Shown here: positions 17,882-26,926 of the stretch, one piece after another
Layout: every line of letters starts with the position of its first letter
How positions within the stretch are numbered: the stretch's first letter is position 1
Source: an uncultured Clostridium sp.
Lineage (GTDB): Bacteria; Bacillota; Clostridia; Clostridiales; Clostridiaceae
Direction: 5' to 3'
DNA: 64,000 nucleotides
Assembly (NCBI RefSeq): GCF_937920395.1
Contig: NZ_CALEVF010000041.1
Coordinates: 1 to 64,000, forward strand
Translations under genes and position numbers: made by a program
Notes under the pieces: generated by a model
What the model was told of the DNA's origin: nothing
The model's input: the letters and a program-made list of their open reading frames with translations, nothing else
Databases searched by the model: none

Positions 17882-19180
17882 ATGAAAGAGTTTGAATTAA
17901 AACAAGGAAGAGGCACTGTTAAGTTTTCAATTAACGAAAAAAATGTTATTGGAGTACTTGATAATACGCCTTCAACGTGTTCCAAAACCGAAGAAGAAGT
18001 AATAAAAGAAGCATTACAAAATCCTATAGCAAGTCCTATACTTAGTGAAATAGTACATGCAGGTGAAAAAATTTGTATTGTTATACCTGATATTACTAGG
18101 GCATGGCAAAAATCATCCTTATATCTTCCATTCATTGTGGCTGAACTTACTAAAGCTGGTATAGTTGATAAAGATATATTATTTATTAGCGCTACTGGTT
18201 CTCATAGAAAACAAACCCAAAGTGAATATAAACAATTGCTAGGAGAAACACTTTACGGTAAATATAATATAATTGATCATGATTGTCATGATAAAGATAA
18301 TTTAATTTATCTAGGTAAAACTAGCTTTGGCACACCGGTTTCTATTAATAAAAAAGCGATGGAATGTGACCATATTATAATTGCTGGAGGAATAGTATAT
18401 CATTTTCTAGTAGGCTGGTCTGGCGGAAAAAAATCAATTTTACCTGGAATTGCATCATATGAAACAATAATGGCAAATCATGCTCTTTCACTTAATAAAA
18501 ATTTGGGAGAAGGAACTCGAGATGAAATTACATGCGGGAACATAATAAATAACCCAGTACATTTAGATATGGAAGAAGCCTGTGGCTTTGTAAAGCCAAG
18601 TTTTATGTTCAATGTAATAATGGACAGTTATGGAAACATATCTGCGGCAGTTGCAGGTGATTGTATTAAGGCGCATGCACAAGGAAGAAGATATGTTGAT
18701 GAATCTGACTGTGCATATATAAAAGAAAAAGCTGATTTAGTAATTGCAACCGCCGGTGGTTATCCTAAAGATATTAATTTTTATCAATCTTCAAAACTTC
18801 TTATGAATTCAAGGGAAGCTGCAAAAATTGGAGGGACTATCATTACATTAACTCAGTGCAGTGAAGGACTTGGTGGCGATGATGATGTTAGAGCTATGCT
18901 TGCTAACTATGATAATTTAATTGATAGAGAAAAATCCTTAAGAGAACGTTACACTATATCAAAACATGTGGGATGCCTCTCTTGTGAAACTGCATACCAT
19001 TTCAATCTTATTGTAGTATCAAATTTAGATCCTAAATTTTTCAAAAGTACTGGGATTAAAATAGTTAAAACAATAGATGAGGCCTTAAATTTAACCTACG
19101 CAGAAAAAGGCAAAAACTTAAAAACATATATAATGCCCCATGGAGCAAACACCTTACCAAAACTCGTTCCTATTGATTAA
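17882..19180 (+). CDS. larA: LarA-family nickel-pincer hydroxyacid racemase/epimerase
   Basis: A 432-residue protein of the LarA superfamily, which uses the nickel-pincer nucleotide cofactor to racemise or epimerise 2-hydroxyacids. The residues known from Lactobacillus plantarum LarA occur at the same positions: His108 (GSHRKQ), His174 (VYHF), Lys184 in GGKKSILPG, which holds the cofactor, and His200 (MANH). The segment around Arg73 reads DITRAWQK rather than the DHTRPVP-like form of lactate racemases, so the substrate may be another hydroxyacid. A good promoter and GGGAGGA site precede it. It converges on larE; larB and larC are not in the window. Confidence 0.9.
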   Translation: MKEFELKQGRGTVKFSINEKNVIGVLDNTPSTCSKTEEEVIKEALQNPIASPILSEIVHAGEKICIVIPDITRAWQKSSLYLPFIVAELTKAGIVDKDILFISATGSHRKQTQSEYKQLLGETLYGKYNIIDHDCHDKDNLIYLGKTSFGTPVSINKKAMECDHIIIAGGIVYHFLVGWSGGKKSILPGIASYETIMANHALSLNKNLGEGTRDEITCGNIINNPVHLDMEEACGFVKPSFMFNVIMDSYGNISAAVAGDCIKAHAQGRRYVDESDCAYIKEKADLVIATAGGYPKDINFYQSSKLLMNSREAAKIGGTIITLTQCSEGLGGDDDVRAMLANYDNLIDREKSLRERYTISKHVGCLSCETAYHFNLIVVSNLDPKFFKSTGIKIVKTIDEALNLTYAEKGKNLKTYIMPHGANTLPKLVPID

Positions 19181-19201
19181 GAAAAAAATAAAACAAGTAA
19201 A

Positions 19202-19231
19202 AAAGCTCTTGATTTTAATCAAGGGCTTTTA
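19202..19231. terminator. Bidirectional terminator shared by larA and larE
   Basis: AAAAGCTCTTGAT pairs with ATCAAGGGCTTTT around a 4-base loop. An A-rich tract on the left serves as the T-tract for the minus strand; the right arm's TTTT serves the plus strand. The larE stop codon lies in the loop, so its last codons form one arm. Confidence 0.8.
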
Positions 19232-20054
19232 CTGAATTCTTTTCTTTCTCACTAAGTACTTCATTCATACTTCCAGTTCTATATCCTAACAAATCAAGAG
19301 TAACATACTTAAAACCAATACTTTTTAATTCATTTGCAACCTTATCCATCATTTCTGTATTAAAAAATTTATTTCTTTCCTGTACGTTTACCTCTACTCT
19401 TGCTATATCTCCATGATGCCTTACTCTTATCTGTCTAAATCCTAAATCAAGTAAAAATTGTTCTGCTCTTTCAACCATACTTAATTTTTCAACTGTTATC
19501 TCGTTACCATATGGGAACCTTGATGATAAACATGCAAAGGCTGGTTTGTTCCAAGTAGGTAATCCTAGCCTTTTTGATAATTCTCTTATATTATCTTTTG
19601 TAAGGCCAGCATCTTTTAAGGGACTAATAACTTTTAATTCGTTAGCCGCCTTCATTCCTGGTCTATAATCTGAAACATCATCCGCATTAGAACCATCAAG
19701 CACTGCATTGATATTATTTTCATCAGCTACTTTTCTAACTTTTGAAAAAAGTTCTTTTTTACAAAAATAACATCTATCAATTGGGTTTTTAGCAAACCCT
19801 TCAATTTCTAATTCCTCAGAAATTATAACTATATGCTTTGCCCCGATGTCTCCAATATATTTAACAGCTTCCTTAAATTCTCTTTCAGGATAAGTTGTTG
19901 ACTTTGCAGTAATTGCTATAACTTTATTACCTAAAACATCTGCTGCTACTTTTAGTAAAAAAGTGCTATCAACACCTCCTGAATAAGCTATTGCTACACT
20001 ACCCAAGTCTTTAATATTATCTTTTAATTTTTGAAACTTCATTTCTAATTCCAT
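19215..20054 (-). CDS. larE: LarE sulfur insertase for the nickel-pincer cofactor
   Basis: A 279-residue PP-loop enzyme that adenylates the cofactor precursor and inserts sulfur. The ATP-pyrophosphatase loop is AYSGGVDST (residues 23-31). Three cysteines are placed as Cys95-x2-Cys98 (RCYFC) and Cys175 (FACLSSRFPYG). In Thermotoga maritima LarE such a CxxC plus third Cys holds a [4Fe-4S] cluster that carries the transferred sulfur, unlike L. plantarum LarE, which sacrifices its own Cys. The cluster type is therefore inferred here. AGGAGG lies six bases before the ATG. It converges on larA with a shared terminator. Confidence 0.9.
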   Translation of the reverse strand: MELEMKFQKLKDNIKDLGSVAIAYSGGVDSTFLLKVAADVLGNKVIAITAKSTTYPEREFKEAVKYIGDIGAKHIVIISEELEIEGFAKNPIDRCYFCKKELFSKVRKVADENNINAVLDGSNADDVSDYRPGMKAANELKVISPLKDAGLTKDNIRELSKRLGLPTWNKPAFACLSSRFPYGNEITVEKLSMVERAEQFLLDLGFRQIRVRHHGDIARVEVNVQERNKFFNTEMMDKVANELKSIGFKYVTLDLLGYRTGSMNEVLSEKEKNSVKALD

Positions 20055-20169
20055 ATATATCCTCCTTGTCTAAAAACACAATTAATGTTTATAATAAAAT
20101 CTTTAACATATTTAATGTAACATAATATTTAATTTTTGAACATAATAATTTACTTAAAAATTCATTATA

Positions 20170-22242
20170 TTATTTTGACGCTACTTTTAAGTAGCTTTCC
20201 ATTATGCCTTTAACTATAGGAACCACATGGTGACTTTCTCCTGTGTTTTTAACATTTTCCATAATCATCGATATTACTATTTTAGGATTATCTGTATTCA
20301 TGCATGTAAACCAACCATTTTCTTCTGCTGTAACATCTTTAGCATCTTTTTTTAATTCTGCAGTTCCAGTCTTACCTGCAAGATTTACGCCACTAATTTT
20401 AGCACCATGACCTGTACCATTCGGGTCTTCTATAACTTGCGTAAGATCATCTTTTAAGGTTTTTATACTGTTTTGAGATATAACATTAGACTTCCACACC
20501 TTTGATATTATCTTTTTATTAAAATTCTCAAGTGTTGGAGACATAATATTCCCCTCATTAACAACAGCACTATAAGATAACGCAACCTGGAGTGGACTCA
20601 TAAGAACTTCTCCTTGACCATAACCAGTATCAGCTAAAGAAATATCATTTTTAATAATGTTATTATTAGCTACTTGCGATGTTGCTATTGGGTAATCTAT
20701 AGGAAGCTTCTCACCTATCCCGAATTTGCTCGCTCCCTTAATGAAATTTTCTTTACCTATCTTAAGTGCCGCTTGTGCAAAATATATATTATCTGAGTAT
20801 ACAAAAGCATCTTTCAGATTAACTGACGTTATCTTATCACTTACCCTGGTAACAACGCTAGATCCCCATGATTTATCTGGTTGCCATTTTTTACCTTGTA
20901 TATTTATAAGTTCTTCAGGCTTTAGTTTTGCATTGTCCAAACCCACTGCAGCAGTAATAAGTTTAAATGTAGATCCTGGAGAATACACTACTTTAAATCT
21001 ATTTTTGAATGGTTCTTTTTCTGATTTCCATGCTGCTATTTGAGTATTAGATTTATAGGTTGTATATGCATTTGAATCATATGAAGGAGAGCTTACTAAG
21101 GCTAGTACCTCACCTGTTTTGGGATTAATTGCCGCAGATGCTCCAGGCTCTTTATTCATTCCTTTATATATATTTGTTTGAAGATGTGCATCTACTGATA
21201 ATGTAATATTTTCACCATTTTTAGATACTTTTTTTAGAACTGTATCCTGTTTAATTGCTTTACCATCCTTTTGCCTAGATATAGAGATTATTACACCACT
21301 ATCACCTTTAAGTCTTTTTTCATATACTTGTTCAAGACCAGCCTTACCTATTAGACTTGATGAACTATAACCCTGACCCTTATTATTTTCTAATTCTTCA
21401 GCGGTTATTGGTGCGATATATCCAATTAGTGAACCAAATGCTTCTCCTCCTGGATATATTCTACCTTTAGGCCTCATAGGTAATACACCTTTAATCTTCA
21501 TAACTCCAGCTATTTTAACCTTTTCGCTACTTAATATATTAATAATCGGTATAAACTCATCTGGATTTTTATTTGCTTTTAGTTTATCTTCTATAACTGA
21601 AGCATTTATATCTAAAATTTTAGCCATTTGTATTATATTGTTGTCTTTTTCTTTTACAAAATCATTAAGATTTATTCCAAGGGTAACAATGTCAGCATTT
21701 ATTGCAAGTGGTTTTTTATTTTTATCATAAATTTCGCCACGTATTGCTGTCAATGTAGTAACTTTAACTTTATCTCCAACTTCCATACTAGGTAATATCA
21801 TTTTTTCATTCCAAACTATTGTCCACTGATTTTTTTTATTAACTTTTTCTTTTATCATCGTTGCTTGGTATCCTGGCATTTTTAATTGACCTGCAGCGGT
21901 ATTCATATTCATTGAAAATTGTATTTTAAGATTTTTTTTATTGCCATCTTTAATCTTATCTTCATTTTCAACATTAATTGATATATTTTTTGCTTCAATT
22001 CCTGAATATATAGCATTGTATTTATCTATGAATTGTTTCTGCGTTATTGTTTCTTTAGTTTTAACTGAAAGCATACTATACATTGCTTTGAAATCCTGCT
22101 TTACCCACATACTCTTGTATGTATCAAAGGTTTTAGTTGCACTATCAACTTTTGTATAAATAGTAAATATAAATGCTCCTCCTACTACTAAAGCTATACC
22201 CAAGATTGTAAAAAGAGACACTTTTAAATATTTTCTTGACAT
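20170..22242 (-). CDS. Class B penicillin-binding protein with MecA-type N-terminal domain
   Basis: A 690-residue peptidoglycan transpeptidase. After a membrane anchor (residues ~7-29) comes an NTF2-like MecA N-terminal domain (about 33-150), then a PBP dimerisation domain (~160-330) with RGEIYDKN, and the transpeptidase domain. Active-site motifs are Ser424-Thr-Phe-Lys427, Ser483-Asp-Asn485 and Lys624-Thr-Gly626. This architecture matches Bacillus PBP3 and staphylococcal PBP2a; members of the group often have low beta-lactam affinity, but that cannot be judged here. It acts outside the membrane in septal or side-wall synthesis. It appears monocistronic. Confidence 0.93.
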   Translation of the reverse strand: MSRKYLKVSLFTILGIALVVGGAFIFTIYTKVDSATKTFDTYKSMWVKQDFKAMYSMLSVKTKETITQKQFIDKYNAIYSGIEAKNISINVENEDKIKDGNKKNLKIQFSMNMNTAAGQLKMPGYQATMIKEKVNKKNQWTIVWNEKMILPSMEVGDKVKVTTLTAIRGEIYDKNKKPLAINADIVTLGINLNDFVKEKDNNIIQMAKILDINASVIEDKLKANKNPDEFIPIINILSSEKVKIAGVMKIKGVLPMRPKGRIYPGGEAFGSLIGYIAPITAEELENNKGQGYSSSSLIGKAGLEQVYEKRLKGDSGVIISISRQKDGKAIKQDTVLKKVSKNGENITLSVDAHLQTNIYKGMNKEPGASAAINPKTGEVLALVSSPSYDSNAYTTYKSNTQIAAWKSEKEPFKNRFKVVYSPGSTFKLITAAVGLDNAKLKPEELINIQGKKWQPDKSWGSSVVTRVSDKITSVNLKDAFVYSDNIYFAQAALKIGKENFIKGASKFGIGEKLPIDYPIATSQVANNNIIKNDISLADTGYGQGEVLMSPLQVALSYSAVVNEGNIMSPTLENFNKKIISKVWKSNVISQNSIKTLKDDLTQVIEDPNGTGHGAKISGVNLAGKTGTAELKKDAKDVTAEENGWFTCMNTDNPKIVISMIMENVKNTGESHHVVPIVKGIMESYLKVASK

Positions 22243-22332
22243 ATTTTTATCACCCCATTATTATTATAACACTTGAATCGTTTAATAAAATAGCCATAAT
22301 TGTAAAAAGAAACTATTCATTTCAAAAAAAGA

Positions 22333-22358
22333 GACTATTGATTTCCTAATCAATAGCC
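22333..22358 (-). terminator. Rho-independent terminator of the DUF4041 gene
   Basis: GACTATTGATT and AATCAATAGCC form an 11-bp stem with one wobble pair and a 4-base loop. On the minus strand it is followed by seven T residues. It lies between the DUF4041 gene and the PBP gene. Confidence 0.88.
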
Positions 22359-22379
22359 TAAAACTCACTAATTATGGTT

Positions 22380-23543
22380 TTATATAGTTTCACTTTCTTG
22401 TTCTTTTTCTTCTTGGTCCTTTACTTTATATTCATAAGAAAGGTAAAGTTCTTCTAATTTAGTATTAAAATATTTAGGTGATATTTTAACTTGTGTTATA
22501 TTCCCGAGCTTATTTAAATCTTCAAAGAATTTTTTTATTCTTTTTTCTATTGCTTCAATATTACTGAATTTCACCTTATTAATTATAGAATCACACTCAT
22601 CATTAAAAATTCTAACAACTAATTTGATCATATCATCAGTCATATCTCCTGCTGATTGATTATCTTCATTTACATTTCCATCAATAATCCACTGCTTAAA
22701 TTCTATAGCTTCTTTAGATTTAATCATAGCAACTTGCTTTTCCCTTATTTCTGCAAGCATAGTAGAGCATTTAACTGAATTCATTAAATTATATTCTGAT
22801 TTATAAATACCGAAACCTTGCATCGATACATCACCATTTAAATTAATTATTTGAGATTTCAAATCCTCTACAGAAGCTTTTGTATTATTATATTCTAAAT
22901 TAAGTTCCTCAATAGATTTAGTCTTACTCTCTATTAAAACCTCATATTCACTTGACTTCTGATCAAGTTCAATAGACTTTTGTTTGAAAATATCTTCATA
23001 TTCTTTGCTCTTACTTGCAATGAATTCGTCATATTCAGATGATTTATCTTCAAGCTCTTTACCTTTTAACTCAATTAAATTATCATACTCTTCCTTCTTA
23101 CCGTTTATTAAATTATCATATTCAGATGATTTATCTTCAAGTTCTTTACCTTTTAACTCAATTAAATCATTATATTCTTTCTTTTTATTTTCTATTATAT
23201 TATCATTTTCAATTGACTTGTCCTCAAGTTCCTTATCTTTTAATTCGATTTTGTGATCGTATTCATTCGATTTTTCTTCGAATTCTCTTGTTTGATAAGT
23301 AGCTTGATTACCATAGTCTACATTTAGTTCCTCTATAGCCTTTGTTTTTGTTAAAATTAGCTTATCATATTCTTCAAGCTCTGCTTCGAGTTCTTTTGTT
23401 TTAGATAAAATCCTACTCATTCCCATTTGAGTTGGAGTTAATTTTATATATTTTAAATTTTTATTTTCCTCGATTAATTTTTCAATCTCAGATTTATATT
23501 GCTTCGCACTTAAAGCGTCTTTAATGGATGAAAGTATTGCCAT
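22380..23543 (-). CDS. Coiled-coil DUF4041 protein without the usual GIY-YIG domain
   Basis: A 387-residue protein. Residues ~15-230 are a long charged coiled coil containing four tandem 29-residue repeats with the core ELKGKELEDKSSEYD. Residues ~240-375 match DUF4041: SEYNLMNSVKCSTMLAEIREKQVAMIK, then LVVRIFNDECDSIINKV and a helical stretch ending LEELYLSYEYKVK. Many DUF4041 proteins continue into a GIY-YIG nuclease-like (T5orf172/MUG113) domain; here the protein ends about 15 residues after DUF4041 and none is present. The repeats are nearly identical in DNA (87-bp period), pointing to recent expansion. Function is unknown; links to phage or DNA processing are suggested only by family context. 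Confidence 0.82.
   Translation of the reverse strand: MAILSSIKDALSAKQYKSEIEKLIEENKNLKYIKLTPTQMGMSRILSKTKELEAELEEYDKLILTKTKAIEELNVDYGNQATYQTREFEEKSNEYDHKIELKDKELEDKSIENDNIIENKKKEYNDLIELKGKELEDKSSEYDNLINGKKEEYDNLIELKGKELEDKSSEYDEFIASKSKEYEDIFKQKSIELDQKSSEYEVLIESKTKSIEELNLEYNNTKASVEDLKSQIINLNGDVSMQGFGIYKSEYNLMNSVKCSTMLAEIREKQVAMIKSKEAIEFKQWIIDGNVNEDNQSAGDMTDDMIKLVVRIFNDECDSIINKVKFSNIEAIEKRIKKFFEDLNKLGNITQVKISPKYFNTKLEELYLSYEYKVKDQEEKEQESETI
23020..23285 (-). repeat. 87-bp tandem repeats inside the DUF4041 coiled coil
   Basis: About three to four 87-bp units, in frame, each encoding 29 residues. The two central copies are the closest match: the shared sequence CAGATGATTTATCTTCAAG (plus strand) recurs at 23036 and 23123, exactly 87 bases apart. 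Outer units are more diverged. Boundaries are approximate. Confidence 0.8.
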
Positions 23544-23603
23544 TGATAACCCTCCTTATTTCTTTACAGTATACATTATACCACAAAAAATTCACTAAAA
23601 ATG

Positions 23604-23629
23604 TAACCGCATTCTTAAAAACACGGTTA
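23604..23629 (-). terminator. Weak terminator after the phospholipase-like gene
   Basis: TAACCG and CGGTTA form a short stem around a loop of about 14 bases. On the minus strand an ATTTTT tract follows. It separates the phospholipase-like gene from the DUF4041 gene. Confidence 0.4.
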
Positions 23630-23685
23630 TTATACTTCAAATTATAAAACAATTAAATTTTTTGTTAATAATTTTCAATATTAAG

Positions 23686-24273
23686 TTAATTTAATTGATA
23701 TTTTGATGGTATATTAAGTCCCTTTTGTTGGTAATTAAATTGAGCTGAACATACTATCAATTCTGAAATTTGAAGTGCTCCAGCTAAGGCATATGTTATA
23801 TCTTTTGTTAAACTGTTTGACTCTGATTTATATTTTTCTTGCAGACTAAGTGCTATATTTTCTACACTTACTTCAAGTATTTCATGATTGTTAAGTTTTA
23901 ACTTACCCCTTAAAAGAATCGCTAGTAATTTGACATGCAAAATAGATTCATAAGCCATATGTTCAATAACACCTTTTTTTTCATTACCTTCCCTGTGATA
24001 TAAACAAAAGTAATCACAAGCAAAGTGACAGATCACTCCTAAAGACTTTGAAAATTCTTTAATCGAAATATCTTTACTCATCAATTCTTCAGAATATTTA
24101 TTAACTTCGTATAAACTTTCATCTAGTGTGTGCTCGCGATTAATGTCCTTATTGTTAAAATCTGGTTTTATATTACCATAACCAAATGCCACCCTATCTA
24201 GCTTAAAATTCATATCTTTTGAAATGTGTTTATATAAGATCTGAGACATAAGTATGTGAGTATTAACTATCAT
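23686..24273 (-). CDS. Zinc-dependent phospholipase C-like protein
   Basis: A 195-residue cytoplasmic protein related to the zinc-dependent phospholipase C / P1 nuclease fold seen in many clostridia. Recognisable blocks are NTHILMSQILYKHI near the N-terminus, FGYGNIKPDFN near residue 30, HTLDES near 43, and GVICHFACDYFCLYHRE near 83-99, which supply His and Asp metal-ligand candidates. There is no signal peptide, unlike secreted alpha-toxin-type phospholipases, so a phospholipase role is only a family guess. A GTG three codons earlier could start the frame, but AAGGCGG is well spaced for the ATG at 24273. Confidence 0.75.
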   Translation of the reverse strand: MIVNTHILMSQILYKHISKDMNFKLDRVAFGYGNIKPDFNNKDINREHTLDESLYEVNKYSEELMSKDISIKEFSKSLGVICHFACDYFCLYHREGNEKKGVIEHMAYESILHVKLLAILLRGKLKLNNHEILEVSVENIALSLQEKYKSESNSLTKDITYALAGALQISELIVCSAQFNYQQKGLNIPSKYQLN

Positions 24274-24524
24274 ATTATACACCGCCTTATGTTTATATAT
24301 TATTCTAAAATGATGAGATTGTAATTTAGATTAGGTTAAGATATTGTTATCTTATTGTTAAACAAAAGAATATTTTATATTATTCTTCTTTTATATTGTA
24401 AATTTATCTTTTTATAAATAATTCACTATAATTGCTTGCGCAAATGATAAAGATAAGGTAATCTATTGTTATAAAATAATTTTTATTAGTTAATAATAGA
24501 AACATATAAAGGACGTGATATATA

Positions 24525-24725
24525 ATGATTAAAATATGTAAATCAAGTGATAGCTATAGTGAACTTAGTAAAGCCTTAAAAGATAATAATATAGAATTTA
24601 AACACAAAAAATGTTTAAGCAAATGTGGTTTGTGTCATAAACATCCATTTGCAAAAGTACATGGTGAATTTGTCTCTGCTGATACTGTAGAAAAACTTAT
24701 TAAAAAATTAAAAGAGGACAAATAA
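24525..24725 (+). CDS. DUF1450 (YuzB-like) small cysteine protein
   Basis: A 66-residue protein of the DUF1450 family. It has the characteristic CLSKCGLCHKHPFAKVHG segment (residues 34-51), where the Cys-x3-Cys-x2-Cys pattern suggests metal or redox chemistry, and the following VSADTVEKLIKKL helix. A further Cys lies at residue 5 (IKICKSS). The family is widespread in Firmicutes and of unknown function. It lies alone between divergent and convergent neighbours; GGACGTG is a modest ribosome binding site. No regulatory structure was seen in the 242 bases before it. Confidence 0.82.
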   Translation: MIKICKSSDSYSELSKALKDNNIEFKHKKCLSKCGLCHKHPFAKVHGEFVSADTVEKLIKKLKEDK

Positions 24726-24760
24726 TAATGGAGGATAGGTTTTAAAATCTATCCTCATTA
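24726..24760. terminator. Bidirectional terminator between DUF1450 gene and ppk
   Basis: TAATG-GAGGATAG pairs with CTATCCTC-ATTA with one bulged base and a 10-base loop. It lies between two convergent genes and can serve both strands. Confidence 0.7.
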
Positions 24761-24778
24761 CTATTAATATATATTAAG

Positions 24779-26911
24779 TCAATCGATTTTTTCAGATACT
24801 CTTGGAACAAAACCATTTTCTTCCCAGTATTCCTTCATATGACGGACTTTTTCTTTGATTTTATTATCTTTTTGCAGCAAAATATCATAATATGTCTTCT
24901 GACTATTGATTTGTTCTTTTCCTCTTCTATCAATTCTTGTATAAATTCCATCACTATTTAAAATTCTAGCTTTCTGTGTATCTAATAAAGCAATATCTAA
25001 AATATGTTTTACTCTATTTCTTGCATTTTGATCTTCGATTGGGAATAAAAGTTCTACTCTTCTGTCTAAATTTCTAGTCATCCAATCCGCACTTGATAAA
25101 TAAATACCTTCTTGTCCATCATTATAAAAATAAAAAATGCGGCTATGTTCTAAAAATCTTCCTACAATACTTCTTACAGTAATATTTTCACTTACACCAG
25201 GTATACCTGGTTTGATGCAACAAATACCACGTACTATTAAATCTATTTTAACTCCAGCAGTTGATGCCCTAAATAAGGCTTTAATAATCTCAGTATCAAC
25301 TAACGAATTTATTTTCACAATAATTCTTGCCTTCTTACCACTCTTTGCATTCTCAGTTTCCTCAGATATCATTTGTAAAAATCTATCTCTTAACAACAAT
25401 GGAGCTAGACTAAATTTATATAAGGATGTTAATTTAGAATTTCCAGACAACATATTAAATAAGACAGATGCATCTGCTCCAAAATAAGGATTTACTGTAA
25501 ATAAACCAATATCAGTATAAAGTTTTGCCGTAACATCATTATAATTTCCGGTACCTACGTGCACATAACGCTTAATTCCATCTTCTTCTCTTCTTACTAC
25601 AAGTAATATTTTACAATGTGTTTTAAGTCCCACAAGACCATAAATCACATGGCAACCCGATTGTTCTAGTTGCTTTGCCCAAACAATGTTATTGCTTTCA
25701 TCAAATCTTGCCTTAAGTTCAACAAGCACTGTGACTTGTTTACCCATCTCTGCAGCCTTTACTAATGCTTCTATAATAGGTGATTTCCCACTTACACGAT
25801 ATAATGTATGTTTTATAGCTAGAACATTAGGATCAACAGCTGCTTGCCTAACTAACTCAACTATAGGGTCAAAAGATTCATAAGGATGATGAAGTAAAAT
25901 ATCCTTCTCTGAAATTGCATCAAATATACTATCATATTTTAAAAACTGCTTAGATAACTGCGGTTTAATAGGTTCATATTCTAATTTTTCATATCCCTTA
26001 ATCCTACCCATTTTCATTAAAAAAGATAGATCAATTTGTCCACTTATTACATACTCTTGCTCCTTTGTAATTTCAAGTTCTCTCTCAAGAATTTTTAGAA
26101 GCTTATTATTCATACCCTTTTCTATTTCAAGACGTACGGCCTTACCCCATCTACGTTGCTTTAAAGATTCTTCAATTGCTTCAAGCAGGTCTTCTGCACC
26201 TTCTTCATCTAATTCCATATCTGCATTTCTAGTAATACGATAACAACTTGCATCTATAATTTCATGTCCACTAAAAAGAGAATTTAAGTTCATTTTAACA
26301 ATATCCTCTAAAAACACAAAAGCTAAGCCGTCCTCATCTGGAATTTTTACAAGTCTATCGAAAACTGACGGAGCCTTTATTGTGGCAAATATATCTTCAC
26401 CCTTATTGTCCTTAAGAAGAACTGCAATATTCAAACTTTTATTAGATATTAATGGAAATGGACTGCTTTGATTAACCACCATTGGCGTTAACACTGGAAA
26501 AATATTATTTGAATAATATTTTTCCAGATATTTAAGTTGTACTTTAGTTAAATCGTCAATTTTTAAAAATTTAATATTTTCTTTTGCTAGACTTTTTTTT
26601 AATGACCGATTATAACAATTAAATTGATCATAAACAAGTTTATGTACTAATATTCCTATTTCCTTCATCTGCTGAATTGGAGTAAGTCCTGATGGATCTT
26701 TTTTATCAAACTTAGCTATAATTTGATCAGATAAAGAACCAACTCGAACCATAAAAAACTCATCTAAATTCGAGCTTACTATAGCTGCAAATTTTAATCT
26801 TTCAAATAATGGATTAGTTGTATCTTGTGCTTCTTCAAGAACACGTTCATTAAACTGAATCCAGCTTAATTCCCTACTAATAAAATACTTAGGCAATGAA
26901 AAATCCGTCAT
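24779..26911 (-). CDS. ppk1: Polyphosphate kinase
   Basis: A 710-residue PPK1 that reversibly polymerises the ATP gamma-phosphate into polyphosphate. The N-terminal region begins with YFISRELSWIQFNERVLEEA (residues 9-28). The two phospholipase-D-like catalytic regions follow: IKHTLYRVSGKSPI near 366, the autophosphorylated histidine at His432 (GLKTHCKILLV), HVGTGNYN at 451-458 and FLEHSRIFYFYNDG with His589. It is 15 bases downstream of a Ppx-like gene on the same strand, so synthesis and a putative sensor or hydrolase of polyphosphate are co-expressed. Confidence 0.96.
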   Translation of the reverse strand: MTDFSLPKYFISRELSWIQFNERVLEEAQDTTNPLFERLKFAAIVSSNLDEFFMVRVGSLSDQIIAKFDKKDPSGLTPIQQMKEIGILVHKLVYDQFNCYNRSLKKSLAKENIKFLKIDDLTKVQLKYLEKYYSNNIFPVLTPMVVNQSSPFPLISNKSLNIAVLLKDNKGEDIFATIKAPSVFDRLVKIPDEDGLAFVFLEDIVKMNLNSLFSGHEIIDASCYRITRNADMELDEEGAEDLLEAIEESLKQRRWGKAVRLEIEKGMNNKLLKILERELEITKEQEYVISGQIDLSFLMKMGRIKGYEKLEYEPIKPQLSKQFLKYDSIFDAISEKDILLHHPYESFDPIVELVRQAAVDPNVLAIKHTLYRVSGKSPIIEALVKAAEMGKQVTVLVELKARFDESNNIVWAKQLEQSGCHVIYGLVGLKTHCKILLVVRREEDGIKRYVHVGTGNYNDVTAKLYTDIGLFTVNPYFGADASVLFNMLSGNSKLTSLYKFSLAPLLLRDRFLQMISEETENAKSGKKARIIVKINSLVDTEIIKALFRASTAGVKIDLIVRGICCIKPGIPGVSENITVRSIVGRFLEHSRIFYFYNDGQEGIYLSSADWMTRNLDRRVELLFPIEDQNARNRVKHILDIALLDTQKARILNSDGIYTRIDRRGKEQINSQKTYYDILLQKDNKIKEKVRHMKEYWEENGFVPRVSEKID

Positions 26912-26926
26912 TTTTTATCTCCCCTT

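Noticed and set aside
22984..23302. Two overlapping plus-strand frames (90 and 87 codons) over the DUF4041 gene
   Set aside because: They are antisense shadows of the 87-bp coding repeats, have no ribosome binding site and show only low-complexity translation.
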